DNA of 24,562 bases, from the NCBI GenBank assembly GCA_947254465.1, contig CAMYEU010000002.1, positions 1-24,562 on the forward strand, in the 5' to 3' direction. The notes under the pieces were generated by a model. The model was not told where the DNA came from. It made no database searches and was given only the letters and a program-made list of their open reading frames with translations. The stretch comes from an uncultured Gemella sp. GTDB taxonomy: Bacteria; Bacillota; Bacilli; Staphylococcales; Gemellaceae. This document shows, piece after piece, positions 7,054 through 16,148 of this stretch (its first letter is position 1; each line of letters starts with the position of its first letter). The position numbers and the translations under genes are program-made.

Positions 7054-8085
7054 CTATTTCTCTTTAAACTTCACACCATTATTTTTTAGCTTTTTAATAA
7101 TTCCTTCTCCTATACCCTCTAACTTTTTCAATTCTTTTTCTGTATAAGATTCAATAATCTCTTTATTATACAGCTCAACATCGATAAACTTGTTCAATTG
7201 TTTTTCCATACCAGCAAAGATAGAATCTTTTTTCATTATTTCCTTGGAAATATTCAATCGACCTTCGACCGTTAATCTTTGTCTACTTTCCATATCCTCT
7301 TTATAGAATTTCTCTAACAACTCATAATGATATTTATTAGTCAAATAATATTTAGCTATTCTTGCTGCGAAGAAGATTTCAAATGGTTTTGGTTGCCCAT
7401 CTTCCTTTTCATTTCCTAAATCACCTTCTATAAACTCTTCAATCCTAGCAAATCCGTATTTAAATATATTACCAGTATACTCATTGAGTTCTTTAAGTTT
7501 TATCATGTAATAATGAGCTTCGTCAAATTTTTCTTGGTTTATACTAAATATACTCAGCAACAATAAAGTAGCTTCCGATTTTTCATACTCAAAGTATCCA
7601 ATATGCTCCATCATTAAATCCACTCTATTCAAACGAACAAAAACAAAAGTCAGTTCGTCTACAATATCTAATAAATCTGATGGATTCGCCATAAGCATAA
7701 GTTCATAAAGTTTTTGAGCTTCTTGGTACAAACCAGCTTCAATATAATTTACAACTAGAATATCTGCCAAAACCAACTGTTCAATATCTTCTAGAATCTT
7801 TGAATCTAAAATATTTTGCTTAAGGTCAATAGCACGCTCTAATGCACTCTTATTCCCCTCATGCAATTTTCGCAAAACATGTATTTTCTCAACTACACTC
7901 ATATCACTATCATCAATAGTATAAGCAATATCCACAACAGCTCCATCTAATTTAGAATTCTCAGCAACGTTAGCCTGGATTCGTTGAAACACCGTGATAG
8001 CCTCGTTCCTATTTGAAAAGTTCTTACCCTCATTTTCTAAAAACTCTTTAAGCAACCTATCAAAATTTTTATCCTGTTTTACCAT
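7054..8085 (-). CDS. Unrecognised helical-repeat protein with C-terminal helix-hairpin-helix (second of a pair)
   Basis: A 343-aa soluble protein that I cannot place in a named family. Most of it is predicted alpha-helical with TPR-like alternation, for example around YQEAQKLYELMLMANPSDLLDIV. The last 30 residues, TEKELKKLEGIGEGIIKKLKNNGVKF, look like a helix-hairpin-helix (GIGEGI hairpin) similar in spacing to the RNA polymerase alpha C-terminal domain. The ATG overlaps the upstream gene by 7 bases (ATGGTAA, where TAA ends the previous frame), with GGAGGG as ribosome binding site inside that gene, so translation is coupled. Same architecture as its neighbour but low direct identity. No signal peptide or membrane segment is seen. 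A role in DNA or RNA binding is only suggested by the hairpin. Confidence 0.75.
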   Translation of the reverse strand: MVKQDKNFDRLLKEFLENEGKNFSNRNEAITVFQRIQANVAENSKLDGAVVDIAYTIDDSDMSVVEKIHVLRKLHEGNKSALERAIDLKQNILDSKILEDIEQLVLADILVVNYIEAGLYQEAQKLYELMLMANPSDLLDIVDELTFVFVRLNRVDLMMEHIGYFEYEKSEATLLLLSIFSINQEKFDEAHYYMIKLKELNEYTGNIFKYGFARIEEFIEGDLGNEKEDGQPKPFEIFFAARIAKYYLTNKYHYELLEKFYKEDMESRQRLTVEGRLNISKEIMKKDSIFAGMEKQLNKFIDVELYNKEIIESYTEKELKKLEGIGEGIIKKLKNNGVKFKEK

Positions 8086-9233
8086 AGGCCGCCCTCCATA
8101 AGTTCTGTTTTAATATCATACTCACTATCGTCTGCAAACATTACACCATTTAAATGTAAGTTTCTAATAGTTCCTTTACCTAAACCTTTTATTTTTAAGA
8201 AATCTAACTTAGTAATTTTTAAGAAATCTTCTTTTGTTAATAAGAAATTCTCATGCATAATAGCTAATTCTTTACCTCTAATAGCCATAAACGCTCTGTC
8301 TTTTCTCATATCAGCAACAGTTCTTTCTTTACGATTGGCATACTTGTCAAGTTTATCACCAATAACATATTTACTTTCTCTTATACTCATTAGAAAATCG
8401 AAATAAAAATCTTTACTTATAAAGTAATCAAATTTCATAATAGTATTTAAAGCATCCACATATTTGTAATCATCATCAGTACTGAATTTTACTAACCCTG
8501 GATTAGCAATTCTATCCAATACATCAGAAATATATTTATTTTTCTTAATAAGCTTATTGAAAAAAGCCACCGCTTCTTTCTCTTCTCCCTGCATCAAATG
8601 ATAAAATACTTTTGATAATAAAATTACATCATCACCATTTCTTCCATGTTTATTCGCTAACTTATAATAACGATCAACCCCTTTAAAATCATTTAATATA
8701 AGGCTAGCTACTATAAAATTATAATACATCGGCATAGAAATATCATTATCCATATCTAAAACTATATATAATGGTTCGTATGCTTTGATTACTTTATTGT
8801 ACAGCTTACTACCTAGATAAAATTCCGCTAGATGTTGACAAACTCTTAAATAAAAGTAATTAATTGGAAATAATTTGCCGATAATTACCCCTTCATCGAA
8901 ACTATAGGCCTCTTCTTTTAATTGTTTCAATGCTTGTTCAATATCAAACTCTGAACAATCTCTACTAACTATCTCCCAAACCCTAGCATCTACATTATAT
9001 TTAGATAGGTTTATAGCTTTTTCAATATTAGTTAGATACTTAGAACTTCCCATATATTCAATAAATTCTGTGAAAAGTCTCATCGATTCTTTAAAATCAG
9101 ATTCAACTTTTTTAGAAGAGAATCTTATTTGATTATAACCTTGACCAAGTTCAAAATCTCCACATGGTCTATTTACTATTCCTGTACACTCTTTTCTCCC
9201 TACAGGAAATTTTATAATTTTTTTATTGTTCAT
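8079..9233 (-). CDS. Unrecognised ST7/TPR-like protein with C-terminal helix-hairpin-helix (first of a pair)
   Basis: A 384-aa soluble protein of unknown function. A central region (about residues 65-235) looks like the TPR variant seen in ST7-like bacterial proteins: NIEKAINLSKYNVDARVW, then PMYYNFIVASLILNDFKGVD in the place of the family's PYMRAR...LG block. This resemblance is from memory and is weak. Near the C-terminus FLKIKGLGKGTIRNLHLNGV (about 345-364) is a helix-hairpin-helix, matched by one at the end of the overlapping downstream gene. An N-terminal stretch has two cysteines (RKECTG, RPCGDF) that could bind metal. The ATG is preceded on the minus strand by GGGGGAAAG. A candidate promoter lies at 9342-9370. 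The pair ends at the shared terminator at 6866-6937. Confidence 0.75.
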   Translation of the reverse strand: MNNKKIIKFPVGRKECTGIVNRPCGDFELGQGYNQIRFSSKKVESDFKESMRLFTEFIEYMGSSKYLTNIEKAINLSKYNVDARVWEIVSRDCSEFDIEQALKQLKEEAYSFDEGVIIGKLFPINYFYLRVCQHLAEFYLGSKLYNKVIKAYEPLYIVLDMDNDISMPMYYNFIVASLILNDFKGVDRYYKLANKHGRNGDDVILLSKVFYHLMQGEEKEAVAFFNKLIKKNKYISDVLDRIANPGLVKFSTDDDYKYVDALNTIMKFDYFISKDFYFDFLMSIRESKYVIGDKLDKYANRKERTVADMRKDRAFMAIRGKELAIMHENFLLTKEDFLKITKLDFLKIKGLGKGTIRNLHLNGVMFADDSEYDIKTELMEGGLW

Positions 9234-9341
9234 TGTACTTTCCCCCTTTTTAATTTCCAGTAAATCTATAAAAATTACAGCGATTTAAACAATCGACTTT
9301 TGTAAAAAAATTTTTATAAAATTCACTACCTCTCCACCTTC

Positions 9342-9370
9342 ATTCTACACCAAATTAAAATAGAATACAA
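9342..9370 (-). promoter_or_regulatory. Candidate promoter of the TPR/helix-hairpin-helix pair
   Basis: On the minus strand TTGTAT (9370-9365), 17-base spacer, TAGAAT (9347-9342). Start near 9335 would give a leader of about 100 bases. The match is moderate, and AT-rich sequence makes chance matches likely. Confidence 0.35.
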
Positions 9371-9535
9371 ACATAACATCTAATAAATAATATGATAAAT
9401 AAATAAAAAAAAATTAACCTAATCAGTATGTAAACAAAAGACTCGCTCCTTATTTAAAAATAGTAAATAATTATATATTAACAAAAATACATTTTTCTCT
9501 TTATAATTCTTTATAATAATATATTCAGTTAGAGA

Positions 9536-9567
9536 AAAACCAACTGAGCATATGCTCAATTGGTTTT
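9536..9567 (-). terminator. Terminator after wzx
   Basis: A nearly perfect 32-base palindrome: 9536-9551 pairs with 9552-9567 with one mismatch, centred on GAGCATATGCTC. On the minus strand it is followed by a run of T (GGTTTTTCTC). It lies about 35 bases past the wzx stop. Confidence 0.7.
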
Positions 9568-9601
9568 AAATATAACTACATTATGAAATCTACTAAATAG
9601 A

Positions 9602-11011
9602 TTATTTAAGCATTCCTTTCATCTCTCTTATATTTACAGTTTTCAGCAAGAATATCATTCCTAGATAGCTGATACCTCCTACCGCAAGGTAAACTATTAG
9701 TCCGATAATTCCGTCTAATCCTAATGTTATTTTACACAACATTACAGCTCCAAACATTACTAGAGAAGAACATATGATTTTCGCTAAATCTTTATTGAAC
9801 AGTAAGTTCTTATTGATAATATTACGACAATAGTACCATTGAATAGTAAAAGCTAAAAGCTCAACAATTACAGCCGTTATACTCGCTCCAATATATCCAA
9901 AAAATGGAATAACTGCAATATTAACAGCCACACTGACAAAAGCAGGAATCGTCGTTGACAACATAAACTCCTTATTTTTATTTCTAACTACTAATACCTG
10001 ATATCCTAAAATATTCGTCCAACCGATAAACATAATGTTAAATACAATAATGTATAGTACATATTTTACATCTTGGAAGTTTTGTCCTAAGAATAATTTA
10101 ACAAATACTTCATTTATCGCAATAAGACCAAATATCATTGGGAAAATAATAAGATTATACAAAATAAATGAAAATCTCACCATATTTTGTGCTTCTTTTT
10201 TCTTTCTTTCAGAAAGAAGATTCGCAACCCTCGGTAACATAACAGCTCCTAACGAACTAACTACGGTAAGAAGTATACTCGTTAATTTCTGCCCTTGTTC
10301 ATAAATTCCAACATCTGAATATGACCCCAAAAGTCCAAGTAATGTTCTATCTAATACAACATAAAGCGATATTGCCACCTGTGGTAAAAAAAGAAGCACA
10401 ATAGGATGTAGATTTTTTTTGATAATTTTAGTATCAAAAGAAGGGCGTTTTATAAATTTTTTCGCCGGTATCCACATGACAAATTGTCCTAAAAAATCAA
10501 ATATAACTATTAAAAAGATATATAGGTATAAATCCTCTCTGCTTTTGATAAATGTGAAAATACTGATTACTCCAGCTACTTTTACCATAGCATTCCTTAA
10601 TATTATTTTTTTAAAATCTTCTTTTCCTGCAAATAACCATGAAATATCTATCATCTTAGAAAATAAAGTTATACCTAATATCAATGGAATTATTCCTGAC
10701 ATTTGTGGAATACTATAAATTACTATTATGTAAACTAAAAGTGATAATATACTTGCAGCGACTTGAATCACATAAATATTCCAAAAAGTACTACTCACAT
10801 CTCGAGCTGTCGCTATTTGTTTCGTACCATATATCCCAATACCTAACATCGCAAATAACGAGAAATAACTCACAATAGAATTATAAAATCCATAGTTCCC
10901 TAAATCTTCACTCGTAAAAATTCTTGTAACATACGGAACTGTTATTATTGGTAAAATAATAATTAAAATTTGATACGAAAGGTTATATAAATAATTTTTT
11001 ATTACTTTCAT
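9602..11011 (-). CDS. wzx: Wzx-type polysaccharide repeat-unit flippase
   Basis: A 469-aa integral membrane protein with about 12 to 14 hydrophobic segments along its whole length. The N-terminus NLSYQILIIILPIITVPYVTRIFTSEDLG is a hallmark of the RfbX/Wzx family (MOP exporter superfamily). Wzx moves undecaprenyl-pyrophosphate-linked oligosaccharide units from the inner to the outer face of the membrane, where Wzy (21915-23159 here) polymerises them. The ATG has GAGGAAA as its ribosome binding site. Length is normal. It is oriented like the main locus but is cut off from it by the convergent tarIJ remnants and the terminator at 12938, so it needs its own promoter. No convincing one was found in 11012-11205. 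Confidence 0.88.
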   Translation of the reverse strand: MKVIKNYLYNLSYQILIIILPIITVPYVTRIFTSEDLGNYGFYNSIVSYFSLFAMLGIGIYGTKQIATARDVSSTFWNIYVIQVAASILSLLVYIIVIYSIPQMSGIIPLILGITLFSKMIDISWLFAGKEDFKKIILRNAMVKVAGVISIFTFIKSREDLYLYIFLIVIFDFLGQFVMWIPAKKFIKRPSFDTKIIKKNLHPIVLLFLPQVAISLYVVLDRTLLGLLGSYSDVGIYEQGQKLTSILLTVVSSLGAVMLPRVANLLSERKKKEAQNMVRFSFILYNLIIFPMIFGLIAINEVFVKLFLGQNFQDVKYVLYIIVFNIMFIGWTNILGYQVLVVRNKNKEFMLSTTIPAFVSVAVNIAVIPFFGYIGASITAVIVELLAFTIQWYYCRNIINKNLLFNKDLAKIICSSLVMFGAVMLCKITLGLDGIIGLIVYLAVGGISYLGMIFLLKTVNIREMKGMLK

Positions 11012-11205
11012 TATATTTCCTCATTATATGTGAGAACCTCCAAAATACAGGAGATTTCTAAATTTTTATTACTAATATTAGTATACGGAATTTATCTCTA
11101 TATTTCAACTACTTTTGTATTAATATTAATTAACAATATTTTTGAAATTCTAACCATTAATAGTGATTGATAACAAATTTTACAATATTTAAAAGGAGCG
11201 AAAAA

Positions 11206-11912
11206 ATGATATACGCAGGAATATTAGCGGATGGAACAGAAACTAGAATGGGAATAAGTAATATGCCAAAACAATTCCTAGAATTAGGTAAGAAGCCTAT
11301 ACTTATTCACACAATTGAGAAGTTCTTATTAGAACCTGAAATAGAAAAAATTGTAGTCGGTGTTCATAAAGATTGGGTATCTCATGCTGAAGACTTAGTT
11401 GAACAATATGTTTCAGCGTTTGCTGATAGAATCATTATTACCCCTGGTGGTGTTGATAGAAATACAACGATTCAAAACATCATTAATAGAATTAATGAAT
11501 ACAAACCTTTAACTGACGAAGATATTATCGTAACTCACGATTCAGTTCGTCCATTCATTACACTTAGAATTATTAAAGATAATATACGTCTAGCTAAAGA
11601 AAGTGATGCAGTGGATACAGTAGTAGAAGCTGTAGACACAATTGTAGAAAGTACTGACGGAGAATACATTTCAAATATTCCAAACAGAGCTCACTATTAC
11701 CAAGGTCAAACACCTCAAAGTTTCAAATGTTTAGATTTCTTAAATCTATATAACTCATTAGATAAAGAAGAAAAATAAATACTTACAGATGCATGTAAGA
11801 TATTCGTTATAAAAGAGAAAAAAGTAGCACTAGCTAAGGGAGAATACTCTAACATCAAAATAACTACAGTACTGACCTTAAGATAGCTAAGAGTATGCTA
11901 GAGGACGAGTAA
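11206..11912 (+). pseudogene. tarI: Decayed ribitol-5-phosphate cytidylyltransferase (tarI)
   Basis: The intact enzyme makes CDP-ribitol from CTP and ribitol-5-phosphate for teichoic acid. The start is ATG 11206 with AAAGGAG upstream, and the reading MPKQFLELGKKPILIHTIEKF, THDSVRPF and YQGQTPQSF identify the IspD/TarI fold. Three kinds of damage are seen. The loop LAGGxGTRMG reads LADGTETRMG, so glycines 9 and 12 are Asp and Glu. TAA at 11776-11778 stops the protein after 190 residues where the family has Glu (KEILTDACKIF continues in frame after it). One base is missing near 11868-11871 in what would be TVTDLKIAKSM. With both repaired the frame ends at 11912 with 235 residues, close to the usual 238. 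A 190-aa fragment could still be made but should be inactive. Confidence 0.85.
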
Positions 11913-11913
11913 T

Positions 11914-12936
11914 ACGATAAATCAAATATATCAATTAATTAAACCGAAATTTATTAATGTAAAATACAATGAATAGAATATAAGTGATGGCGATAAAATC
12001 ATCATCCGTCCAAACTACATGGCACTATGTCACGCAGACCAAAGATACTACCAAGGGAAAAGAGATCCTAAGGTACTAGCTAAAAAACTACCTATGGCAC
12101 TTATTCACGAATGTGTAGGGATAGTAATCGCAGATCCTACGGGGACATATAAAGTTGGACAAAAGGTAGTAATAATACCTAACCAACCACCAAGACAAAG
12201 TGATGAAGAATTCTATGAAAACTACATGCCAGGAACACACTTCCTATCAAGTGGTTTCGATGGATTCATGAGAGAATTCGTAGCTCTACCTAAAGATAGA
12301 GTGGTAGCTTATGATAATGTAGAAGATTCTGTTGCAGCCATTACAGAATTCATAAGCATAGGTATGCACGCTATAGATAGATTCTTAAAAAACTCACACA
12401 GTAAAAAAGAAAGAATAGCGGTAATTGGTGATGGAAGTCTTGCTTATGTTATGGCGAATATAATAAACTACACTCTGCCAGAGTGTGAGATAATCGTAAT
12501 AGGTCGTCACTGGGAGAAATTAGAACTGTTCAGTTTCGCTAAAGAAAGATACATTACTGATGATATACCTGAAAACTTAACGTTTGATCATGGTGTAGAA
12601 TGTTGTGGTGGAGATGATAGTGGTTATGCGATAAACGACTTAATCAAGTACATCAAACCACAAGGAAGCTTAGTTCTTATGGGAGTTAGTGAATACAATG
12701 TAAATATCAACACACGTGATATCTTAGAAAAAGGACTAACACTAATAGGTTCATCGCGTTCAGGTAGAATCGACTTTGAGAAAGCTATTGAGATGCTTAG
12801 TAATAAAAAATTTGAAAGAAGATTCAAGAATATTATCGAACTTGAGCAACCTGTGAAAAATATTAAAGACATTCATAGGGTATTTATGACTGATTTAAAT
12901 ACTGCGTTCAAGACTGTTTTCAAATGGGAAATATAA
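11914..12936 (+). pseudogene. tarJ: Decayed ribulose-5-phosphate reductase (tarJ)
   Basis: TarJ is the zinc-type alcohol dehydrogenase that reduces ribulose-5-phosphate to ribitol-5-phosphate with NADPH, the step before TarI. The full frame runs from ACG at 11914 to the stop at 12936, 340 residues, the normal length, and begins one base after the original tarI stop. The expected ATG is ACG, and codon 21 is TAG (11974-11976). From there on the protein reads well: LCHADQRYYQG, ALIHECVG (zinc-site region), GDGSLAYV (nucleotide fold), SSRSGRIDF, and the end FKTVFKWEI. A 305-residue frame from the internal Met at 12019 is open, but it lacks the N-terminal strands and has no ribosome binding site, so a functional product is unlikely. 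Confidence 0.85.
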
Positions 12937-12937
12937 T

Positions 12938-12977
12938 AAAACTGCAGTACTTGTTCAACTTCAAGTATTGCAGTTTT
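12938..12977. terminator. Bidirectional terminator between tarJ and glf
   Basis: A 16-bp stem pairs 12938-12953 (AAAACTGCAGTACTTG) with 12962-12977 (CAAGTATTGCAGTTTT), with one G-T wobble and an 8-base loop. It has T-runs on both sides. It starts right after the tarJ stop and ends five bases before the glf stop, so it closes both convergent units. Confidence 0.85.
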
Positions 12978-12981
12978 TATA

Positions 12982-14079
12982 TTATTTATTTAATTCCTCT
13001 CTTACTACATTAAGAGCTCTTTCGATTACTATGTGCATATCATAATATTTATAGTCTGCAAGACGACCACAGAAGATAACATCTTTACCTTTTGCTTCTT
13101 CTAAATATTTTTGATACATTTCGTTATTTTTAGCATCATTAATTGGATAGTATGGTTCGTCTCCACGTTTCCAATCTACTGAGTACTCACGCGTAATAAC
13201 CGTTTTTTCCTGAGTACCTTTTTCAAAATGTTTGTGCTCGATAATACGAGTATAAGGAACTTCACGCTCTGTATAGTTCACCACAGCGTTACCTTGGTAG
13301 TTTTCTTCATCTAGTACTTCATGTTCAAAGCGAAGACTTCTGTATTCTAATTCTCCGTGTTTATAATCAAAGTATTGATCGATCATTCCTGTAAATACAA
13401 CTTTTTTCGCACTTGCTTCTAACTCTTCACGGTTCTCAAAGAAGTCTACATTTAGCTCTACTTCGATACCTTTTAACATATTTTCAATGATAACATTATA
13501 TCCACCGATTGGAATACCTTGATATCTATCATTAAAGTAGTTGTTATCGAATGTGAAACGTACTGGAAGACGTTTAATGATAAACGGTGGTAGTTCAGTT
13601 GCACTACGTCCCCATTGTTTTTCTGTATAACCTTTAATTAAAGTTTCATACACATCAGTACCAATAAGCTTGATAGCTTGTTCTTCTAGGTTTTTAGGTT
13701 CACTATCTTGCAGATGAGCTGTTTGTTCAGCGATTTTCGCTTTTACTTCTGCAGGAATCTTAGTTCCCCATAACCCATAGAAAGTATTCATATTGAAAGG
13801 TAGATTGTATAATTTACCTTTGTAGTTTGCTACTGGTGAGTTAATGTAGTTATTGAACTCAGCAAACTGATTCACATAATCCCAAACTTTTTTGTTAGAA
13901 GTATGGAAGATATGCGCACCATACTTGTGAACGTTGATTCCTTCAACGTTCTCACAATAAATGTTTCCACCAATGTGGTCACGTTTATCTATCACTTTTA
14001 CTTTTTTCCCTTGTTTTGTTGCCTCATGAGCAAAGATCGCACCTGACAATCCAGCTCCTACTATTAAATAATCGTACAT
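12982..14079 (-). CDS. glf: UDP-galactopyranose mutase
   Basis: A 365-aa FAD-dependent enzyme that converts UDP-galactopyranose to UDP-galactofuranose in the cytosol. The N-terminus MYDYLIVGAGLSGAIFAHEA is the Rossmann FAD-binding motif, followed by DKRDHIGGNIY (about 36-46) and HKYGAHIFHTS. EYRSLRFEHE in the middle and the C-terminal GRLADYKYYDMHIVIERAL are also family signatures. Length is normal. The ATG is preceded by CGGAGGAAC. It ends at the shared terminator at 12938-12977, so it is the last gene of the main minus-strand polysaccharide transcript. Its presence indicates galactofuranose in the glycan. Confidence 0.95.
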   Translation of the reverse strand: MYDYLIVGAGLSGAIFAHEATKQGKKVKVIDKRDHIGGNIYCENVEGINVHKYGAHIFHTSNKKVWDYVNQFAEFNNYINSPVANYKGKLYNLPFNMNTFYGLWGTKIPAEVKAKIAEQTAHLQDSEPKNLEEQAIKLIGTDVYETLIKGYTEKQWGRSATELPPFIIKRLPVRFTFDNNYFNDRYQGIPIGGYNVIIENMLKGIEVELNVDFFENREELEASAKKVVFTGMIDQYFDYKHGELEYRSLRFEHEVLDEENYQGNAVVNYTEREVPYTRIIEHKHFEKGTQEKTVITREYSVDWKRGDEPYYPINDAKNNEMYQKYLEEAKGKDVIFCGRLADYKYYDMHIVIERALNVVREELNK

Positions 14080-14123
14080 ATGTTCCTCCGTTATATAACA
14101 AATCCAAGCAGGTTTGATTCTAA

Positions 14124-15113
14124 TTAAATTTTTAACAATATCCTAAAATATTTTATACTCCAAATAATTCTTGAAATAAAAAAACTAATACTTAACGTAA
14201 TAATTAATATAATAATTGTATTATAACTCACACTAGTATCTATATATTTGACTACTCGAGCTAATATAAATGTATGTACAATATATACTCCCATTGTTAA
14301 TGATGATACCATAACTATTAATCCATTATTTTTAAATACAATATATTTTTCAATTTTTACAAATAATATAAATAGTCCTATACTTACTATTTTTACAATC
14401 ATTGCATCATAAAAATACTCTGCGAATATGTTGTGATAAACATTTTTCGCTAAATAAAATAATAGTATAGGAGAAATTATAAAAATTATACTAAAACTAA
14501 CAATAATAAATTTAGTTAATTTTATTTCTTGAATATTTATTTTTCCTAAATATCCACCTAAAATATAATAGAAAAACCATGTCCATAATCTAAAAGTTTG
14601 TGGGACATATTGTTGTATAGGTTTATGAAGAATAAATATATTTATAATTTCAATAACTATACCAATAACCATTAATAATAGCAACACAACGAAGTACGAA
14701 TTGTCTTTTCCCAATATTTTTTTTATTATTGGCAACATCAAATATATTATTATTAACGATCCAAAAAACCAAAATTGATAAAAATATCCTTTTTGAACTA
14801 ATGAACCTATAATTTTTCTTAATGGATTAACATTAAAATCCCTTCTGACCAACCATATTAAAATATTCCATACACTTACTACAGTTAATATTCCTGCTAT
14901 CTTACTAAAGACATAACTGTAAGTTAATTCTTTCTTATTTAATAAAAAATATCCATTTACCATAAAAAATAATGGTATAGCATATGTTCCCAAATAATAT
15001 AAATATGCACTGACATTATATTGTTCTAAAGTAAATCCAGGCATAGTAGAATGTAATGCTACAACACCAATACAAGAGAATATCTTTAATAAATCTAATC
15101 CTAAATTTCTCAT
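14124..15113 (-). CDS. Acyltransferase-3 family membrane O-acetyltransferase
   Basis: A 329-aa, very hydrophobic protein with about 10 membrane segments. The N-terminus RNLGLDLLKIFSCIGVVALH carries the family's essential arginine/His region (usually R-x-x-x-x-D-x-L-R/K...H), and the later FFMVNGYFLL matches the second conserved block. Acyltransferase-3 proteins in capsule loci move an acetyl group, usually from acetyl-CoA, onto sugars of the repeat unit. Ribosome binding site TTAGGAAG precedes the ATG. It lies 44 bases before glf and 72 bases after the preceding gene, in the same direction. The target sugar cannot be told from sequence. Confidence 0.85.
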   Translation of the reverse strand: MRNLGLDLLKIFSCIGVVALHSTMPGFTLEQYNVSAYLYYLGTYAIPLFFMVNGYFLLNKKELTYSYVFSKIAGILTVVSVWNILIWLVRRDFNVNPLRKIIGSLVQKGYFYQFWFFGSLIIIYLMLPIIKKILGKDNSYFVVLLLLMVIGIVIEIINIFILHKPIQQYVPQTFRLWTWFFYYILGGYLGKINIQEIKLTKFIIVSFSIIFIISPILLFYLAKNVYHNIFAEYFYDAMIVKIVSIGLFILFVKIEKYIVFKNNGLIVMVSSLTMGVYIVHTFILARVVKYIDTSVSYNTIIILIITLSISFFISRIIWSIKYFRILLKI

Positions 15114-15185
15114 ATTGTCACTTCCTAAATTATTATTAATCTTACCTTTATTAACACTATAAGTAAGCTACTAGTAAAAATTAAA

Positions 15186-16148
15186 TTATAGTTTCCTCTT
15201 TTCTAAATAATCAAAATAGCTAAAAGGTGTAATTTCCGCTATTTTATATGTTGTTTTAAAAATATGGTTAATTTCTAATTCTCTTTCCCATTCTATTTTA
15301 TCAAACTTCTTATTACAGTTTATTCCAAGCCAAAATATATCTTTCTGAGTAGAATACTTCGGTATCTTAACTAAAATTTCTCTTATCTCTTCAAATTCAT
15401 CATATAAATAATCTAAGCCAAAATCCACCATAAAATAATCTGGAAGTTCTTTATTATTTTCAATTTGATCAATCATGAAATATTTCATACTCTTTGCAAC
15501 AATATTTCCTTTATTTCCACTCAAACAAAATGACACCCATCTTTTATTAGTTATATTGTCATCCATTGATTTATCTAAACCATCTGGATGATTAATTGAT
15601 GAAAATTCTCTTTCTAAGATGTCAATAGGAAAGTCACTATGTATATACATTGTTGAATCTAGCCATATACCTCCATATTGATCTATTAACATAAACCTCA
15701 CTAGATCAGAAAAATTTGCAAGATTTATTTTATTTAATTCTAACTTCTTATAAATAGTTTCAGGAATCTCCACATATTCTGTTATATTATTTTTATCTAT
15801 TACTATTACTTCGTATTCATGTTTTTTTGCAAATTCTCTCATATAATATAATGTACTTTTCACAATATCAGGAGCGTTTTCCTCACCTTGCCACCACATT
15901 GTCCAAATCACTCTGCTAAAAGTTTTCTCCATACTTGAGTTAATTAATTCTTTTTCTATATTTGTTTTTATGAAATTAATATTTGTATTATTCTTTATAT
16001 GCTTCTTTATAATTGAATTTTTTACTCTTCTCATTTCAGATGTCCTTATTGCTTCAGATAAAAAATTCATAAATTTGATTTTTAATGGTTTTTGGCCTTT
16101 AAAATGTACAACTGAAACTTTTAATCTATTATATACCTTTTTTATCAT
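15186..16148 (-). CDS. Capsular polysaccharide synthesis glycosyltransferase (GT32-like)
   Basis: A 320-aa probable glycosyltransferase of the capsule-synthesis (Caps_synth / GT32, Och1-like) type. Signatures are VIWTMWWQGEENAPD (about 80-94), ANFSDLVRFMLIDQYGGIWLDSTM (144-167, the family A-x-x-SD-x-x-R...GG-x-WLD block containing the metal-binding acid), and SFCLSGNKGN further on. These enzymes add a sugar from a nucleotide donor to the lipid-linked repeat unit at the membrane. No signal peptide is seen. TAGGAGAG lies before the ATG. The DNA is visibly more AT-rich than that of the rml genes, as is usual for strain-specific transferases. Donor and linkage are unknown. Confidence 0.82.
   Translation of the reverse strand: MIKKVYNRLKVSVVHFKGQKPLKIKFMNFLSEAIRTSEMRRVKNSIIKKHIKNNTNINFIKTNIEKELINSSMEKTFSRVIWTMWWQGEENAPDIVKSTLYYMREFAKKHEYEVIVIDKNNITEYVEIPETIYKKLELNKINLANFSDLVRFMLIDQYGGIWLDSTMYIHSDFPIDILEREFSSINHPDGLDKSMDDNITNKRWVSFCLSGNKGNIVAKSMKYFMIDQIENNKELPDYFMVDFGLDYLYDEFEEIREILVKIPKYSTQKDIFWLGINCNKKFDKIEWERELEINHIFKTTYKIAEITPFSYFDYLEKRKL

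Larger units (their letters stand above)
9234..9601. other. 368-bp AT-rich intergenic region
   Basis: Lies between the TPR pair and the end of wzx, both on the minus strand. It contains the candidate promoter at 9342-9370 and the wzx terminator at 9536-9567. Otherwise it has stops in all frames, and no gene or repeat was recognised. It marks the border between housekeeping or accessory genes and the polysaccharide locus. Confidence 0.55.

Noticed and set aside
10035..10878. Plus-strand frames of 64 to 99 codons inside wzx
   Set aside because: They lie opposite membrane segments of wzx, lack ribosome binding sites and have no recognisable features.
11016..11028. TATAAT on the minus strand just before wzx as its promoter
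   Set aside because: It would start the transcript within the ribosome binding site GAGGAAA, only about five bases before the ATG, so it cannot drive normal translation.
12019..12936. 305-codon frame taken as an intact zinc-type dehydrogenase
   Set aside because: The internal ATG has no ribosome binding site, and the upstream in-frame sequence from 11914 encodes the missing TarJ N-terminus broken by TAG and a lost ATG, so it is a pseudogene remnant.
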